Position numbers and translations under genes: made by a program
Notes under the pieces: model-generated
The model's database searches: none
The model's input: the letters and a program-made list of their open reading frames with translations, nothing else
Told to the model about the DNA's origin: nothing
Shown: positions 1 through 8,573 of the stretch, one piece after another
Numbering within the stretch: the first letter of the stretch is position 1
Layout of the letters: each line of letters begins with the position of its first letter
Assembly (NCBI GenBank): GCA_045588915.1
Contig: JAZNFA010000003.1
Span: 52,509 to 116,508 of the forward strand
DNA: 64,000 nt
From: RGIG8050 sp045588915
GTDB lineage: Bacteria; Bacillota; Clostridia; Christensenellales; UBA1242
Reading direction: 5' to 3'

Positions 1-1818
1 ACCGTCAAAAATCAAACCGTCTTACTTTTTGTTGGCAACACAAAAACAGCAGAAAATTATTTACGCAACAAAAAGATTGATTTTATCATTACTAAAAGCA
101 CAGCTTTCCCAAATTGTATCAATATTATTCCCAGCACTTTCCCATTATCTTGTCAAATTGATGATTTATTGATTTACAGTTTAACCGACAATACCCCTAG
201 TAAAAATGCCGACACCAGTACCCTTCTTACCAAAACAAAACAAGAATTTATTATGCCTTTAGTTGGCGAATGTGTTGTCCACTCACTACACGGTATCGGT
301 CGTTTTATGGGCATCAAGAAGCTTGACTTACTTGGTGACGGCAACCTGAATGATTATTTAGCTTTACAATATGATGGTGGCACAATGGTTTACCTTGCTA
401 CCGATAAAACCGATGTTTTGTCAAATTACGTTGGTGAACCAACACGTTTACATAAAATAGGAGGGCAAGACTTCGCCAATGCGAAGCAACGGGTTCGGCG
501 ACGCCTGCAAGAACTCTCCTTCAAATTAAGTGACTTATACAAACAACGTGCCGGAATGAAACGTTTACCTTACGAAATACTCGACGACAATAATCAAGCG
601 TTTGCCGATAGTTTTCCATATAATCTCACTCCCGACCAAAATAAAGTAATGACCGACATCTACCACGATTTAACCAGTCCCAAACTAATGGACCGTCTTG
701 TCTGTGGCGATGTCGGATACGGTAAAACCGAAATTGCTTTCCGTACAGCTTTCAATGCTGTAATGAATGGTTACCAAGTGGTTATTCTTTGTCCAACTAC
801 AATTCTCGCAATGCAACATTACCAAAATGCCGTTGCACGTTTCCAACCTTTTGGGATTCGTGTCGCTGTTTACAATCGCTTCATCACACCCAAGCAACAA
901 GCGCAAACGCTTGCCGATTTACGTGACGGCAAAGTCGATATTATCATCGGCACACATAAACTACTTTCATTGACAACATCAAACTTCCACCATCTCGGTT
1001 TGTTAATCCTGGACGAAGAACAACGTTTTGGTGTCGAAGCTAAAGAAAAAATCAAAAAGTTAACACCAAACGTCGACGTTCTCACACTATCGGCAACCCC
1101 AATACCCCGTACCTTAAATATGTCACTTATGGGACTCCGTGATATTTCGGTGATTACTACACCACCCAAAGACCGTTTACCTGTCATCACTCGTGTTGCT
1201 GAATTTAGCTGGGATTTGCTTTGGAATGCAATTGACGCAGAACTAGCACGTAACGGACAAGTAATTGTCCTTTATAACACCGTTCGTGATATGGACAAAT
1301 TTGCCAACAAAATTGCAGTACGCTACCCCAACAAAGTTGCTTACGTCCACGGACAAATGCCAACATCACAAATTGAACGCACCATTACATCTGTTTACGA
1401 ACACGAAATTGATATCATCGTTGCTTCCACAATTTTAGAAAATGGTATCGACTTAACCACAGCCAACACACTTTTCGTTGTCGGTGCTGATAAATTAGGT
1501 CTAGCCCAAATGCACCAATTACGTGGCCGTGTTGGTCGCAGTACGACACAAGCCTATGCTTATCTAACTTACCCGAAAGCCGAATATACGACCGACAAAG
1601 CTATGGAACGTATCAATGCGATTAAAAACTTTTACTCAACTGGTGCTGGTTTCAATATTGCTATGCGCGACTTAGAAATACGTGGTTCAGGTGAAGTTCT
1701 CGGAGCCAATCAAAGTGGCCACATTGAAGAAATTGGTATCGAAGCCTTTGCACAAATTCTTTCAGAAATTGCTGCTGAAAATCGTCATCGCCAACAACTC
1801 AAACAACAAGATGAATAA
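1..1818 (+). CDS. mfd: Transcription-repair coupling factor Mfd, 5' end outside window
   Basis: The reading frame is open from base 1, so only the C-terminal 605 residues are seen. Mfd is an SF2 DNA translocase that removes RNA polymerase stalled at lesions and recruits UvrA. Visible parts in order: end of the UvrB-like module, the CarD-like RNA polymerase interaction domain (HSLHGIGRF, about 280-310), then the RecG-like motor with Walker A GDVGYGKTE (706-732), LDEEQRFG, SATPIPRTL, and the TRG-type segment GRVGRS through GSGEVLGANQSGHIEEIG. The protein stops about 25 residues after that segment, so the usual C-terminal D7 (TRCF) domain of roughly 130 residues or more is missing. The TAA stop abuts the tilS stop on the other strand. 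Family assignment is certain; the missing D7 is seen directly. Confidence 0.96.
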   Translation, partial: TVKNQTVLLFVGNTKTAENYLRNKKIDFIITKSTAFPNCINIIPSTFPLSCQIDDLLIYSLTDNTPSKNADTSTLLTKTKQEFIMPLVGECVVHSLHGIGRFMGIKKLDLLGDGNLNDYLALQYDGGTMVYLATDKTDVLSNYVGEPTRLHKIGGQDFANAKQRVRRRLQELSFKLSDLYKQRAGMKRLPYEILDDNNQAFADSFPYNLTPDQNKVMTDIYHDLTSPKLMDRLVCGDVGYGKTEIAFRTAFNAVMNGYQVVILCPTTILAMQHYQNAVARFQPFGIRVAVYNRFITPKQQAQTLADLRDGKVDIIIGTHKLLSLTTSNFHHLGLLILDEEQRFGVEAKEKIKKLTPNVDVLTLSATPIPRTLNMSLMGLRDISVITTPPKDRLPVITRVAEFSWDLLWNAIDAELARNGQVIVLYNTVRDMDKFANKIAVRYPNKVAYVHGQMPTSQIERTITSVYEHEIDIIVASTILENGIDLTTANTLFVVGADKLGLAQMHQLRGRVGRSTTQAYAYLTYPKAEYTTDKAMERINAIKNFYSTGAGFNIAMRDLEIRGSGEVLGANQSGHIEEIGIEAFAQILSEIAAENRHRQQLKQQDE

Positions 1819-3159
1819 TTACTGACGAATAAATTCCAAAACGTAAGCGTCAATCGTATCACGGTCGGTTTTGACTTTCTCACTAATTGCAACACCACCA
1901 ACTACAAAGACTTCGTGGTTCAATGCTAACACCGGAGTGGTTGGACGCAAACGAGCTGGAATTTTTTTATCTGTCATATAAGCGTTTAATTTCTTAGTAC
2001 CACCACCGATTTTTTCAAACATATCGCCATCCAAACGGAAACGCCATTTGGCTTTCTTTGGTAACTTATCGGCATCGATTACACACAAACCACGTTGAAT
2101 CGCCAATTTATAACTAATTGTCTTGGTTACCGAAACCGTACCAAAACCTTCAATCAAAGTTTTACCGACACGGAAACTATATTCCTTGAATTGTGGACGG
2201 TTTTCACTACGCACCAAACTAATGTATTCGTATTCCTTTACAGCATAAGAATTATGTGGCAATGAAACTTTTTCACCGTTCAAACCATCAGCACTCAAAG
2301 CAATGATTGCCTTGATGTGTTTGATTTCAATATCAATACGCAAATCCAACAATTCCAAAGCGTGGTAAATCACACGAGTAATAATTGAAGACGGCATATA
2401 GAAACGAGTCAACGGAATACGTACCACATTGCCATCACGTACAATTCCATTCATATCACATTGCTCTGTAATAAATTTATTATCACGTGCTGCAATCTTT
2501 GCAAATGAAGCCAAGTTTTCGGCTGCACCACGCCACTCACGTGTAATCTCTGGCATAATAATGTTGCGAATATAATTACGGCTGTACATATTGTCGTCGT
2601 TAGTTTCGTCTTCCACGTGTGGAATACTGTTACGATAATTGTAAGCAATAATGTCGCTTTTCTTTGTTTCCAAGAAAGGACGAATATAAAAGTCACGCAC
2701 CGGCGCCATACCTGACGCACCCTCTAAGCTGCAACCACGAAATAAGTGCATTAACACAGTTTCGGCTTGGTCATTCAAATGATGTGCCAAAGCAAATTTG
2801 GTCAGTTTGTATTTCTTCATTGCTGCTTCAAAGCATTGATAACGTAATTCACGAGCTGCCACTTCCAAACCAACTTTATTTGCCGTTGAATACTCTGGCG
2901 CATTCACCGAATATTTCGCAAAAGGAATATTATTTTCTTCGCAGTATTTTTTCACAAAACGTAAATCACGATTAGCCGCTTTGCGAATATTATGGTTCAC
3001 GTGAACAGCCAAAATTTCAAAATCTAATTGCTGCGACAAATTATTTAACAAAGTTAATAACGCCATACTATCTTCGCCACCAGAGACAGCAATACCAACA
3101 CGGTCCCCTGCGTCGATCATTTTATGATCTGTAATATATTGAATAACTGATGCTTCCAT
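1819..3159 (-). CDS. tilS: tRNA(Ile) lysidine synthetase TilS
   Basis: TilS modifies C34 of tRNA-Ile(CAU) to lysidine with ATP and lysine, changing its decoding from Met to Ile. The N-terminal PP-loop motif SGGEDSM is near residue 25, followed by HVNHNIR and the AHHLNDQAETVLMHLFRG segment typical of the family; a C-terminal substrate-binding domain ends near KIPARLRPTTPVLA. At 446 residues it has the usual length. I place the start at the ATG at 3159 (MEASVIQYI) because it aligns with the family N-terminus; the frame stays open 12 codons further upstream. It is divergent from rpmG and convergent with mfd with no gap. The upstream region holds the rpmG promoter, so tilS transcription probably starts very close to its own ATG. 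Confidence 0.95.
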   Translation of the reverse strand: MEASVIQYITDHKMIDAGDRVGIAVSGGEDSMALLTLLNNLSQQLDFEILAVHVNHNIRKAANRDLRFVKKYCEENNIPFAKYSVNAPEYSTANKVGLEVAARELRYQCFEAAMKKYKLTKFALAHHLNDQAETVLMHLFRGCSLEGASGMAPVRDFYIRPFLETKKSDIIAYNYRNSIPHVEDETNDDNMYSRNYIRNIIMPEITREWRGAAENLASFAKIAARDNKFITEQCDMNGIVRDGNVVRIPLTRFYMPSSIITRVIYHALELLDLRIDIEIKHIKAIIALSADGLNGEKVSLPHNSYAVKEYEYISLVRSENRPQFKEYSFRVGKTLIEGFGTVSVTKTISYKLAIQRGLCVIDADKLPKKAKWRFRLDGDMFEKIGGGTKKLNAYMTDKKIPARLRPTTPVLALNHEVFVVGGVAISEKVKTDRDTIDAYVLEFIRQ

Positions 3160-3184
3160 TAACTCTATATTAACATATATGTGC

Positions 3185-3213
3185 TTGACAATCAAGAGCC
3201 TTGGTTATATTAT
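3185..3213 (+). promoter_or_regulatory. Sigma-A promoter of rpmG-secE-nusG
   Basis: TTGACA at 3185-3190 (6/6), 17-bp spacer, TATTAT at 3208-3213 (5/6). The predicted start is near 3220, about 50 bases before the rpmG ATG. This is one of the best consensus promoters in the window and fits a highly expressed ribosomal and transcription-factor operon. Confidence 0.8.
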
Positions 3214-3224
3214 ATATAATAAAT

Positions 3225-3254
3225 AAAGACATCCGCGAAAGGGGTCTTTTTTTT
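3225..3254 (+). terminator. Terminator-like hairpin in the rpmG leader
   Basis: AAAGAC plus CC pair with GG plus GTCTTT around a GCGAAA loop, followed directly by eight T residues (3247-3254). It lies between the predicted transcription start and rpmG, on the same strand, with no upstream plus-strand gene close enough for it to serve as an ordinary terminator. It may attenuate the operon or simply be a stable 5' hairpin; the sequence cannot decide. Confidence 0.5.
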
Positions 3255-3271
3255 AAGGAGAGGAGAAAATT

Positions 3272-3439
3272 ATGGCAAACAAAAAAGGTAATCGCGTTCC
3301 AATGGTATTGGTTTGCACCGAATGCAACCAACGTAATTACGACACGGAAAAAAACAAGAAGAATGATCCAGAACGTAAAACGTTAACCAAATATTGCCGC
3401 TTCTGCCGCAAGCACACGGAACACAAAGAAAGCAAATAA
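3272..3439 (+). CDS. rpmG: Ribosomal protein bL33
   Basis: A 55-residue basic protein of the 50S subunit. Two CxxC pairs (CTEC and CRFC) show it is the zinc-binding C+ form of bL33. The start is set by an AAGGAGAGGAG ribosome binding site at 3255-3265. It opens the conserved rpmG-secE-nusG operon, with secE ten bases downstream behind its own AAGGAGG. rplK and the other ribosomal genes that usually follow nusG are not here, because a terminator closes the operon. Confidence 0.96.
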   Translation: MANKKGNRVPMVLVCTECNQRNYDTEKNKKNDPERKTLTKYCRFCRKHTEHKESK

Positions 3440-3448
3440 GGAGGCTGC

Positions 3449-3940
3449 ATGGGTTCAAAATCAAAGCGCAGACATGCACAAAAGCAATACAACAGGGCAC
3501 AAAACAAAGCCCCTATTCCGTCTGCTAATACTGCAGTAGAAAATGATACTGCATTAGTTTCAACGGAATCAATGTCAGTTATTATGACACCAAAAGAATT
3601 GCGCAAAGCCGAAAAAGAACGCGCAAAACAAGCTAAACGCTTACAAAAAGAACAAGCCAAAGCTAACGCCGAAAAAAACAAAGAAAAGAAAGAGAAAAAA
3701 GAAAAGAAACCATTTTTCTTGGTACGTTTCTTTAAATGGATGGCACGTGGTATTGTAAGTATTTTTAGCGAACTCAAAAAAGTTCACTGGCCAACCTTCA
3801 AACAAGTAATGAAATCAACAGGTATCGTCTTAGGAATAGTTATCATCTTTGGTATCATCTTACTTGGTATGTGGATTTTATTCGGCTTACTACACTACTT
3901 GTTAGTCAATGGTAGTCTCTCAGATTGGAAGGTCTTTTAA
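3449..3940 (+). CDS. secE: Preprotein translocase subunit SecE
   Basis: SecE clamps SecY in the Sec translocon. The conserved part is C-terminal: SELKKVHWPTFKQV followed by one transmembrane helix (about residues 123-150), as expected of the single-helix Gram-positive form. The N-terminal half (about 90 residues) is an unusual extension, extremely rich in Lys, Glu and Ala, probably a cytosolic charged helix or coiled coil; typical Firmicutes SecE is only 60-90 residues. A strong AAGGAGG precedes the ATG. It sits between rpmG and nusG as in most bacteria. Confidence 0.94.
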   Translation: MGSKSKRRHAQKQYNRAQNKAPIPSANTAVENDTALVSTESMSVIMTPKELRKAEKERAKQAKRLQKEQAKANAEKNKEKKEKKEKKPFFLVRFFKWMARGIVSIFSELKKVHWPTFKQVMKSTGIVLGIVIIFGIILLGMWILFGLLHYLLVNGSLSDWKVF

Positions 3941-3949
3941 GGAGGATTT

Positions 3950-4573
3950 ATGGAAGAGAACACAAATATTACAGACAACAAAATCGCCCAAGAATTGGCA
4001 AATGATATGCCACCTGAATTGAAAGTTGCTGGTAATCAACGTCGTGACAGTGAAGCTCGTTGGTACGTTTTACACACATTCAATGGTTACGAAGCTGTCG
4101 CAGAAGATAACTTAAAAAAAGTTATTGAAAAATATCATTTGGAAGACCGTGTTTTGGAAATTTATATTCCAACAGAAGATACGATGACCGAAAAGAAAGA
4201 CGGCACAAAGGTAATTAAGAGTCAACACAGTATGCCAACTTACATCTTCGTTAAAATGATTTACGGCGATGATATTTGGCACACCATTACCCGTACTCGT
4301 GGTATTACTGGTTTCGTTGGTCCAAAAGGACGCCCATTACCATTGTCAAATGCCGATGTAATGAAAATGCGTTTGGAACGTAAAATTAACGCCAAAGTTT
4401 CATTCGAAGTTGATGATGTTGTTACCATTATTGACGGCCCATTGATGGGACAAACAGCAAAGATTACTAACGTTGACGCAGCCAACCACAAAATCACTGT
4501 TATGGTAAATATGTTTGGTCGCAGCAACAAAGTTGAATTACACACCAGTCAAATCAAAGCATTGGAAAACTAA
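3950..4573 (+). CDS. nusG: Transcription elongation/antitermination factor NusG
   Basis: NusG binds the RNA polymerase clamp and modulates pausing and Rho or ribosome coupling. The NGN domain starts at RWYVLHTFNGYE (about residue 37), contains the P-T-Y-I-F-V-K-M core and the G-I-T-G-F-V-G segment; the C-terminal KOW domain reads VDDVVTIIDGPLMGQ and ends near KVELHTSQIKALE. Length 207 is normal; the first 35 residues are a hydrophilic extension. Ribosome binding site AAGGAGG, 9 bases after the secE stop. Last gene of its operon, followed by a bidirectional terminator. Confidence 0.97.
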   Translation: MEENTNITDNKIAQELANDMPPELKVAGNQRRDSEARWYVLHTFNGYEAVAEDNLKKVIEKYHLEDRVLEIYIPTEDTMTEKKDGTKVIKSQHSMPTYIFVKMIYGDDIWHTITRTRGITGFVGPKGRPLPLSNADVMKMRLERKINAKVSFEVDDVVTIIDGPLMGQTAKITNVDAANHKITVMVNMFGRSNKVELHTSQIKALEN

Positions 4574-4586
4574 TCTTCGCAACAAC

Positions 4587-4618
4587 AAAAAAGAGTATCC
4601 AACCGGGTACTCTTTTTT
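4587..4618. terminator. Bidirectional terminator between nusG and clpX
   Basis: AAAAAGAGTATCC and GGGTACTCTTTTT form a stem with an AACC loop, with A- and T-tracts on either side. It sits between the convergent nusG and clpX genes and can stop transcripts from both sides. Confidence 0.85.
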
Positions 4619-4636
4619 AATGCCTATTTTTTTTGC

Positions 4637-5974
4637 TTACGCCGAAGCCAAAGGTTTGGATGCTGTTTTTGCTTTACTTTGATTAGCTTTCTTTTCAGTG
4701 TTTTTTTCTGTTGCATTCTCTGTTACAGTTTTTTCAGCGTGTAGGATTTTTGGTTTTGTTACTTTGTTAATTACATCAGCATTGATAATAATTTTATCAA
4801 TCGTTTTATCGGCTGGCGTTTGATACATTACGTCCAATAATGCATCTTCCAAAATTGTACGCAATCCACGTGCACCCGTTTTTAATTCCAAAGCTAAATC
4901 AGCCACACGTTCAATTGCATCTTTGGTGATTTCTAATTTTACATTATCCAAAGAAAACATTTTCACAAATTGTTTAATTAACGCATTTTTGGGTTGCGTC
5001 ATAATTTTGATTAACGCTTCACGGTCTAAAGCTTCCAAACCAACAACGACCGGCACACGCCCAACAAACTCAGGAATGATACCGAACTTTACCAAATCAA
5101 CTGGACTAACTTTTTTTACGTCAGTTAAAGCTGCCGATTCGTCCGTATTGTTTTTTAACTCAGCTCCAAAACCTAAACCCGAACCATTCAAACGAGCCGA
5201 AACAATTTTTTCCAAACCGACAAAAGCACCACCGACAATGAATAAAATATTTGAAGTATCAATTTGAATACATTCTTGACTTGGATGTTTACGTCCACCC
5301 TGTGGTGGCACGTTCGCAACTGTACCTTCAATAATTTTTAATAACGATTGTTGTACACCCTCGCCCGACACGTCTCTTGTAATACTACGGTTTTCACCCT
5401 TCTTCGCAATCTTATCAATTTCGTCAACATAAACAATTCCACGTTGCGCTTTTTCAACATCATAATCACAATTTTGCAACAACTTTAACAAAATATTCTC
5501 GACATCTTCACCAACATAACCAGCTTCGGTTAATGTCGTCGCATCAGCAATTGCAAATGGAACATCCAAAATACGTGCCAAATTCTTCGCCAGTAAAGTT
5601 TTTCCCGAACCGGTCGGTCCAATCATTAAAATGTTACTTTTTTCTAATTCAACATCGTCAGGTTTACGGTCTTTCTTTTTACTGTGTTTTAAATATTGAT
5701 TGTAATTAATTCTTTTGTAGTGATTATATACAGCAACAGATAAAGTTTTTTTTGCTTCATCTTGTCCGATAATATATTCATCTAATTTTGCCTTAATCAC
5801 AGCCGGTGGCAACAAAACTAAATCTTCCGGAGTTGTATGTTCACGATGTGCCAAAAGAACATCAGCACAAGCTTCAATACAATATTCACAGATATAAGCC
5901 GACCCTGTCGGACTACCAATGATTTTTTTAACTTCGCGGCTACTACGGCCACAAAAACTACATAAAGTGTTCAT
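4637..5974 (-). CDS. clpX: ClpX, ATP-dependent unfoldase of ClpXP
   Basis: ClpX is the hexameric AAA+ unfoldase that feeds substrates to ClpP. The N-terminal zinc-binding domain has CSFC and CEYC; then Walker A GPTGSGKTLLAKN, Walker B VYVDEIDKI, the sensor and pore-loop region (GYVGED), and the IGF-like loop region that docks ClpP. A Lys/Ala/Thr-rich tail of about 30 residues after KPKILHAEK is extra. The start at 5974 is chosen because MNTLCSFCG is the family N-terminus and an AAAGGGAGGTG site precedes it. clpP lies upstream in the same orientation, 61 bases away, so the two are probably co-transcribed. Confidence 0.97.
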   Translation of the reverse strand: MNTLCSFCGRSSREVKKIIGSPTGSAYICEYCIEACADVLLAHREHTTPEDLVLLPPAVIKAKLDEYIIGQDEAKKTLSVAVYNHYKRINYNQYLKHSKKKDRKPDDVELEKSNILMIGPTGSGKTLLAKNLARILDVPFAIADATTLTEAGYVGEDVENILLKLLQNCDYDVEKAQRGIVYVDEIDKIAKKGENRSITRDVSGEGVQQSLLKIIEGTVANVPPQGGRKHPSQECIQIDTSNILFIVGGAFVGLEKIVSARLNGSGLGFGAELKNNTDESAALTDVKKVSPVDLVKFGIIPEFVGRVPVVVGLEALDREALIKIMTQPKNALIKQFVKMFSLDNVKLEITKDAIERVADLALELKTGARGLRTILEDALLDVMYQTPADKTIDKIIINADVINKVTKPKILHAEKTVTENATEKNTEKKANQSKAKTASKPLASA

Positions 5975-6035
5975 CACACCTCCCTTTGAAAACAATGTTA
6001 ATAGTTAGTTTCCCAAAGCACGTTAGGTTTATACC

Positions 6036-6617
6036 TCAACCACGCTTTGTGAATACTTGGTCAACTAACCCATATTCTTTTGCTTCGTTTGCTGACATAT
6101 AGTGATCACGTTCACAATCAGCCATTACTTGTTCTTGTGATTTACCACAATTCTCAGCCAAGATTTTTGTTAAACGTTTTTTCAAACGCAAGATATGCTC
6201 AGCTTGAATTTGAATATCGGTCGCTTGACCTTGTGCCCCACCCAACGGCTGGTGAATCATAATTTCACTATTTGCCAAAGCATAACGTTTTCCCTTTGCG
6301 CCAGCTGACAATAAGAATGCACCCATTGAAGCAGCCATACCAACACAAATTGTAGAAACATCGCACTTGATGTATTGCATTGTATCATAGATCGCAAAAC
6401 CATCAGTAACAGAACCCCCTGGACTGTTGATATACAAAGAAATGTCTTTATTTGGATCTTTTGCTTCCAAATAAATCAACTGCGCTACAACTAAATTCGC
6501 TGACTGCGCATTTACTTCGCCGTTCAAAAACACAATGCGGTCTTCCAACAAACGACTGTAAATATCATAACTTCTTTCACCGTTTGCTGTTTGATCGACC
6601 ACCATTGGAACTAACAT
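6036..6617 (-). CDS. clpP: ClpP, proteolytic subunit of Clp protease
   Basis: Serine peptidase forming the tetradecameric chamber for ClpX/ClpC. The catalytic serine lies in GMAASMGAFLLSAG, the histidine in EIMIHQPLGG, and the aspartate further on in CERDHYMSANEA. Length 193 is standard. The start is preceded by AAAGGGGAGGA; the gene start overlaps the last 7 bases of tig, so tig-clpP-clpX form one minus-strand operon, the common order in Firmicutes. Confidence 0.97.
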   Translation of the reverse strand: MLVPMVVDQTANGERSYDIYSRLLEDRIVFLNGEVNAQSANLVVAQLIYLEAKDPNKDISLYINSPGGSVTDGFAIYDTMQYIKCDVSTICVGMAASMGAFLLSAGAKGKRYALANSEIMIHQPLGGAQGQATDIQIQAEHILRLKKRLTKILAENCGKSQEQVMADCERDHYMSANEAKEYGLVDQVFTKRG

Positions 6618-7777
6618 ATTTTGTTCCTCCCCTTTAAGAATATGGTCAAATTATTGAATTGTTTTTGTCGGTCTTTGTCGGACAATTGTTCTTTTTCGAC
6701 GATTGCATCCATAACTAAACGCATCTTTACTTGTTTAGCAGCAATTTGATGTTGTTCATCGTGAATTTTTTCAACTGTTGTTCCCATAAATTGAGCATAC
6801 ATTTCCAAGCTTGCACCTTGTGCAGCCAGTTTGTGTTCCATATCGTGAATCATTGCGTGAGCATAGTCGTGAATCATTTTGTCAGGAATTTCCACTTTTG
6901 CATTGTCCATAATTGCTTCGAACAATTTTTCTTCATCAGCATATTCTGCTTGCTTAGTTGCTTGTTCGGTTAATTTTTTCAAAATGTCTGCTTTAAAATC
7001 TTTCATATTGTCGAATTCAGAAACTTCTTTCGCAAATTCATCATCCAAAGCAGGCATTTGTTTTTGCATAATATTGTGCAAAGTAACTTCAAATTTTGCT
7101 TTCGCATTTTTTAAATCTTCAACGTGATAAGTTGCAGGGAAAGTTACGTTAACGTCACGGCTTTCACCCATTTTCATCCCAACTAATTGGTCTTCGAAAT
7201 TATCAATGAAACTGTGGCTACCAATTTCTAATTCGTAATTTTGTGCTGTGCCACCTTCAAAGTATTTACCATCTACACTACCTTTAAAATCAATGACAGC
7301 AATATCGCCATTTTCAACTGCGTGGTCCTTATCAGCCGCGACTTGCTTTGCACGTGTTTCTTGTAAGCGACTTAAATAAGCATCAACATCTTTGTCACCA
7401 ACTTTAACTTCAGTTTTCTTAATTTCCAAGCCGGTATATTGACCCAAAGTAACTTCTGGTTCAATATCGCATTGAGCTGTTAATTTAACGCCACCATCAG
7501 CCGTAAAATCAAAATCCAAACGTGGATAGTCAATCAATTTTAATTCATCGCCAAAATTTGCCGCGAATAAATCTTGTACAGCATCTTCAAGGAAGATACC
7601 TGCGCCATATTGTTGTTCCACCATTTTTCGTGGAGCTTTTCCCGCACGGAAACCAGCTACCTTATATTTACTTGCATTTTTCTTGTAAGCGTTTTCAATT
7701 GCCGCTTCCCATTCTTCTTTGTTGAAAGTCATTTCGACTGTTGCTTGATTTTTTTGTTTTGTAATTTTTTTGTCCAT
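6611..7777 (-). CDS. tig: Trigger factor, ribosome-bound chaperone and prolyl isomerase
   Basis: Trigger factor binds near the ribosome exit tunnel. The ribosome-binding signature PGFRKGKxP appears here as AGFRAGKAPRKMVE, followed by the FKBP-type PPIase domain (DIAVIDFKGSVDGK ... LEIGSHSFIDNFEDQLVGMK) and a helical C-terminal domain. At 388 residues it is shorter than the usual 430, mainly at the C-terminus. No Shine-Dalgarno sequence is seen; instead a TATAAT ends 7 bases before the ATG, so the mRNA may be leaderless. Its 3' end overlaps clpP. Confidence 0.95.
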   Translation of the reverse strand: MDKKITKQKNQATVEMTFNKEEWEAAIENAYKKNASKYKVAGFRAGKAPRKMVEQQYGAGIFLEDAVQDLFAANFGDELKLIDYPRLDFDFTADGGVKLTAQCDIEPEVTLGQYTGLEIKKTEVKVGDKDVDAYLSRLQETRAKQVAADKDHAVENGDIAVIDFKGSVDGKYFEGGTAQNYELEIGSHSFIDNFEDQLVGMKMGESRDVNVTFPATYHVEDLKNAKAKFEVTLHNIMQKQMPALDDEFAKEVSEFDNMKDFKADILKKLTEQATKQAEYADEEKLFEAIMDNAKVEIPDKMIHDYAHAMIHDMEHKLAAQGASLEMYAQFMGTTVEKIHDEQHQIAAKQVKMRLVMDAIVEKEQLSDKDRQKQFNNLTIFLKGRNKIC

Positions 7778-7784
7778 AAGGATT

Positions 7785-7814
7785 ATTATACCTTATTTAC
7801 ACGGTCAATAGCAA
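7785..7814 (-). promoter_or_regulatory. Promoter of tig-clpP-clpX, predicted leaderless
   Basis: On the minus strand TTGCTA (7809-7814), 18-bp spacer, TATAAT (7785-7790), then 7 bases to the tig ATG at 7777. The -35 box lies inside the 3' end of the upstream membrane-protein gene. The expected transcription start falls on or next to the start codon. Confidence 0.6.
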
Positions 7815-8273
7815 GGAAAACAACGCAATCATTAAACCAACTTTAAATAAAATGGTAAAAACGAACCCCCATTTCCGACGACGTAAGTAACGATTTTCTT
7901 CGTCAGTAAAAGTCGCCGTCATTTCAACCATCTCACCGGCAGCTTGTTTGTCATAAACTTCTTTCAAGTGTTGATACTGGATTTCACGTATTCTTTCTAA
8001 AAAATAAACACGTGATTGCATACTGTCCCATAAAGTGCCTGCACCAACGACAAGCAAACTCAACATACCCAGATAACGCAATATGATTAAAATCTCTTGA
8101 ATAAAAAAAACATCTAAATTATCACCAGCAGAGATTAACATCAACCTTAATACTAAATAAATTATCGAAATCAATGTGATAAAAACAAGTCCAAAAAAGA
8201 AAATTTTACGACCAGTATTAGCCGTAAAATAATCTTTTACTTTGGTAAATGCATTTTGGAAAAATTGCTTCAT
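7797..8273 (-). CDS. Small membrane protein of unknown function
   Basis: 158 residues, no family recognised. Three hydrophobic segments: about residues 24-49, 66-85 and 133-157, with a charged helical stretch between the second and third (FLERIREIQYQHLKEVYD). Basic residues flank the first segment. It starts 2 bases after the stop of the preceding 94-residue membrane gene, so the two are translationally linked and may form a complex. The pair lies between rluD-like and tig; neither neighbour suggests a role. Confidence 0.7.
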   Translation of the reverse strand: MKQFFQNAFTKVKDYFTANTGRKIFFFGLVFITLISIIYLVLRLMLISAGDNLDVFFIQEILIILRYLGMLSLLVVGAGTLWDSMQSRVYFLERIREIQYQHLKEVYDKQAAGEMVEMTATFTDEENRYLRRRKWGFVFTILFKVGLMIALFSLLLTV

Positions 8274-8275
8274 TT

Positions 8276-8560
8276 TTATTTAAAACGAATGTTCATATTG
8301 CCCAAAACCAAGAACACCACGATTAACACAATGGCAACGAACCAAACAGCCAACCACCATCCTTTACGTGTACGTGCATAACCGAACGAATGGCAAGCCA
8401 CTACGATGTATGACAACACTTCTGCCAATAATTTTAAAGCGCTAACAAGTTGTGCAGTCAGTCCAACCATTTCAAAAATCCAGGACAATAACAACACAAG
8501 ACCAACGCCAACGATTGACAAGTATGACAACACGTTCAAAATGCTACTTCTTGATGACAT
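8276..8560 (-). CDS. Small membrane protein of unknown function
   Basis: 94 residues with hydrophobic segments at about 10-30, 34-60 and 70-90, hence probably three membrane passes. No recognisable motif. A clear AAGGAGG site lies 8 bases before the ATG. It follows the pseudouridine synthase gene by 13 bases and precedes another membrane gene by 2 bases, so it is in the lspA-rluD transcription unit. Confidence 0.7.
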   Translation of the reverse strand: MSSRSSILNVLSYLSIVGVGLVLLLSWIFEMVGLTAQLVSALKLLAEVLSYIVVACHSFGYARTRKGWWLAVWFVAIVLIVVFLVLGNMNIRFK

Positions 8561-8573
8561 TAATTTTACCTCC

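Noticed and set aside
1819..3195. Longer tilS start at 3195
   Set aside because: The extra 12 residues lack family similarity and would overlap the rpmG -35 box; MEASVIQ at 3159 fits the family N-terminus.
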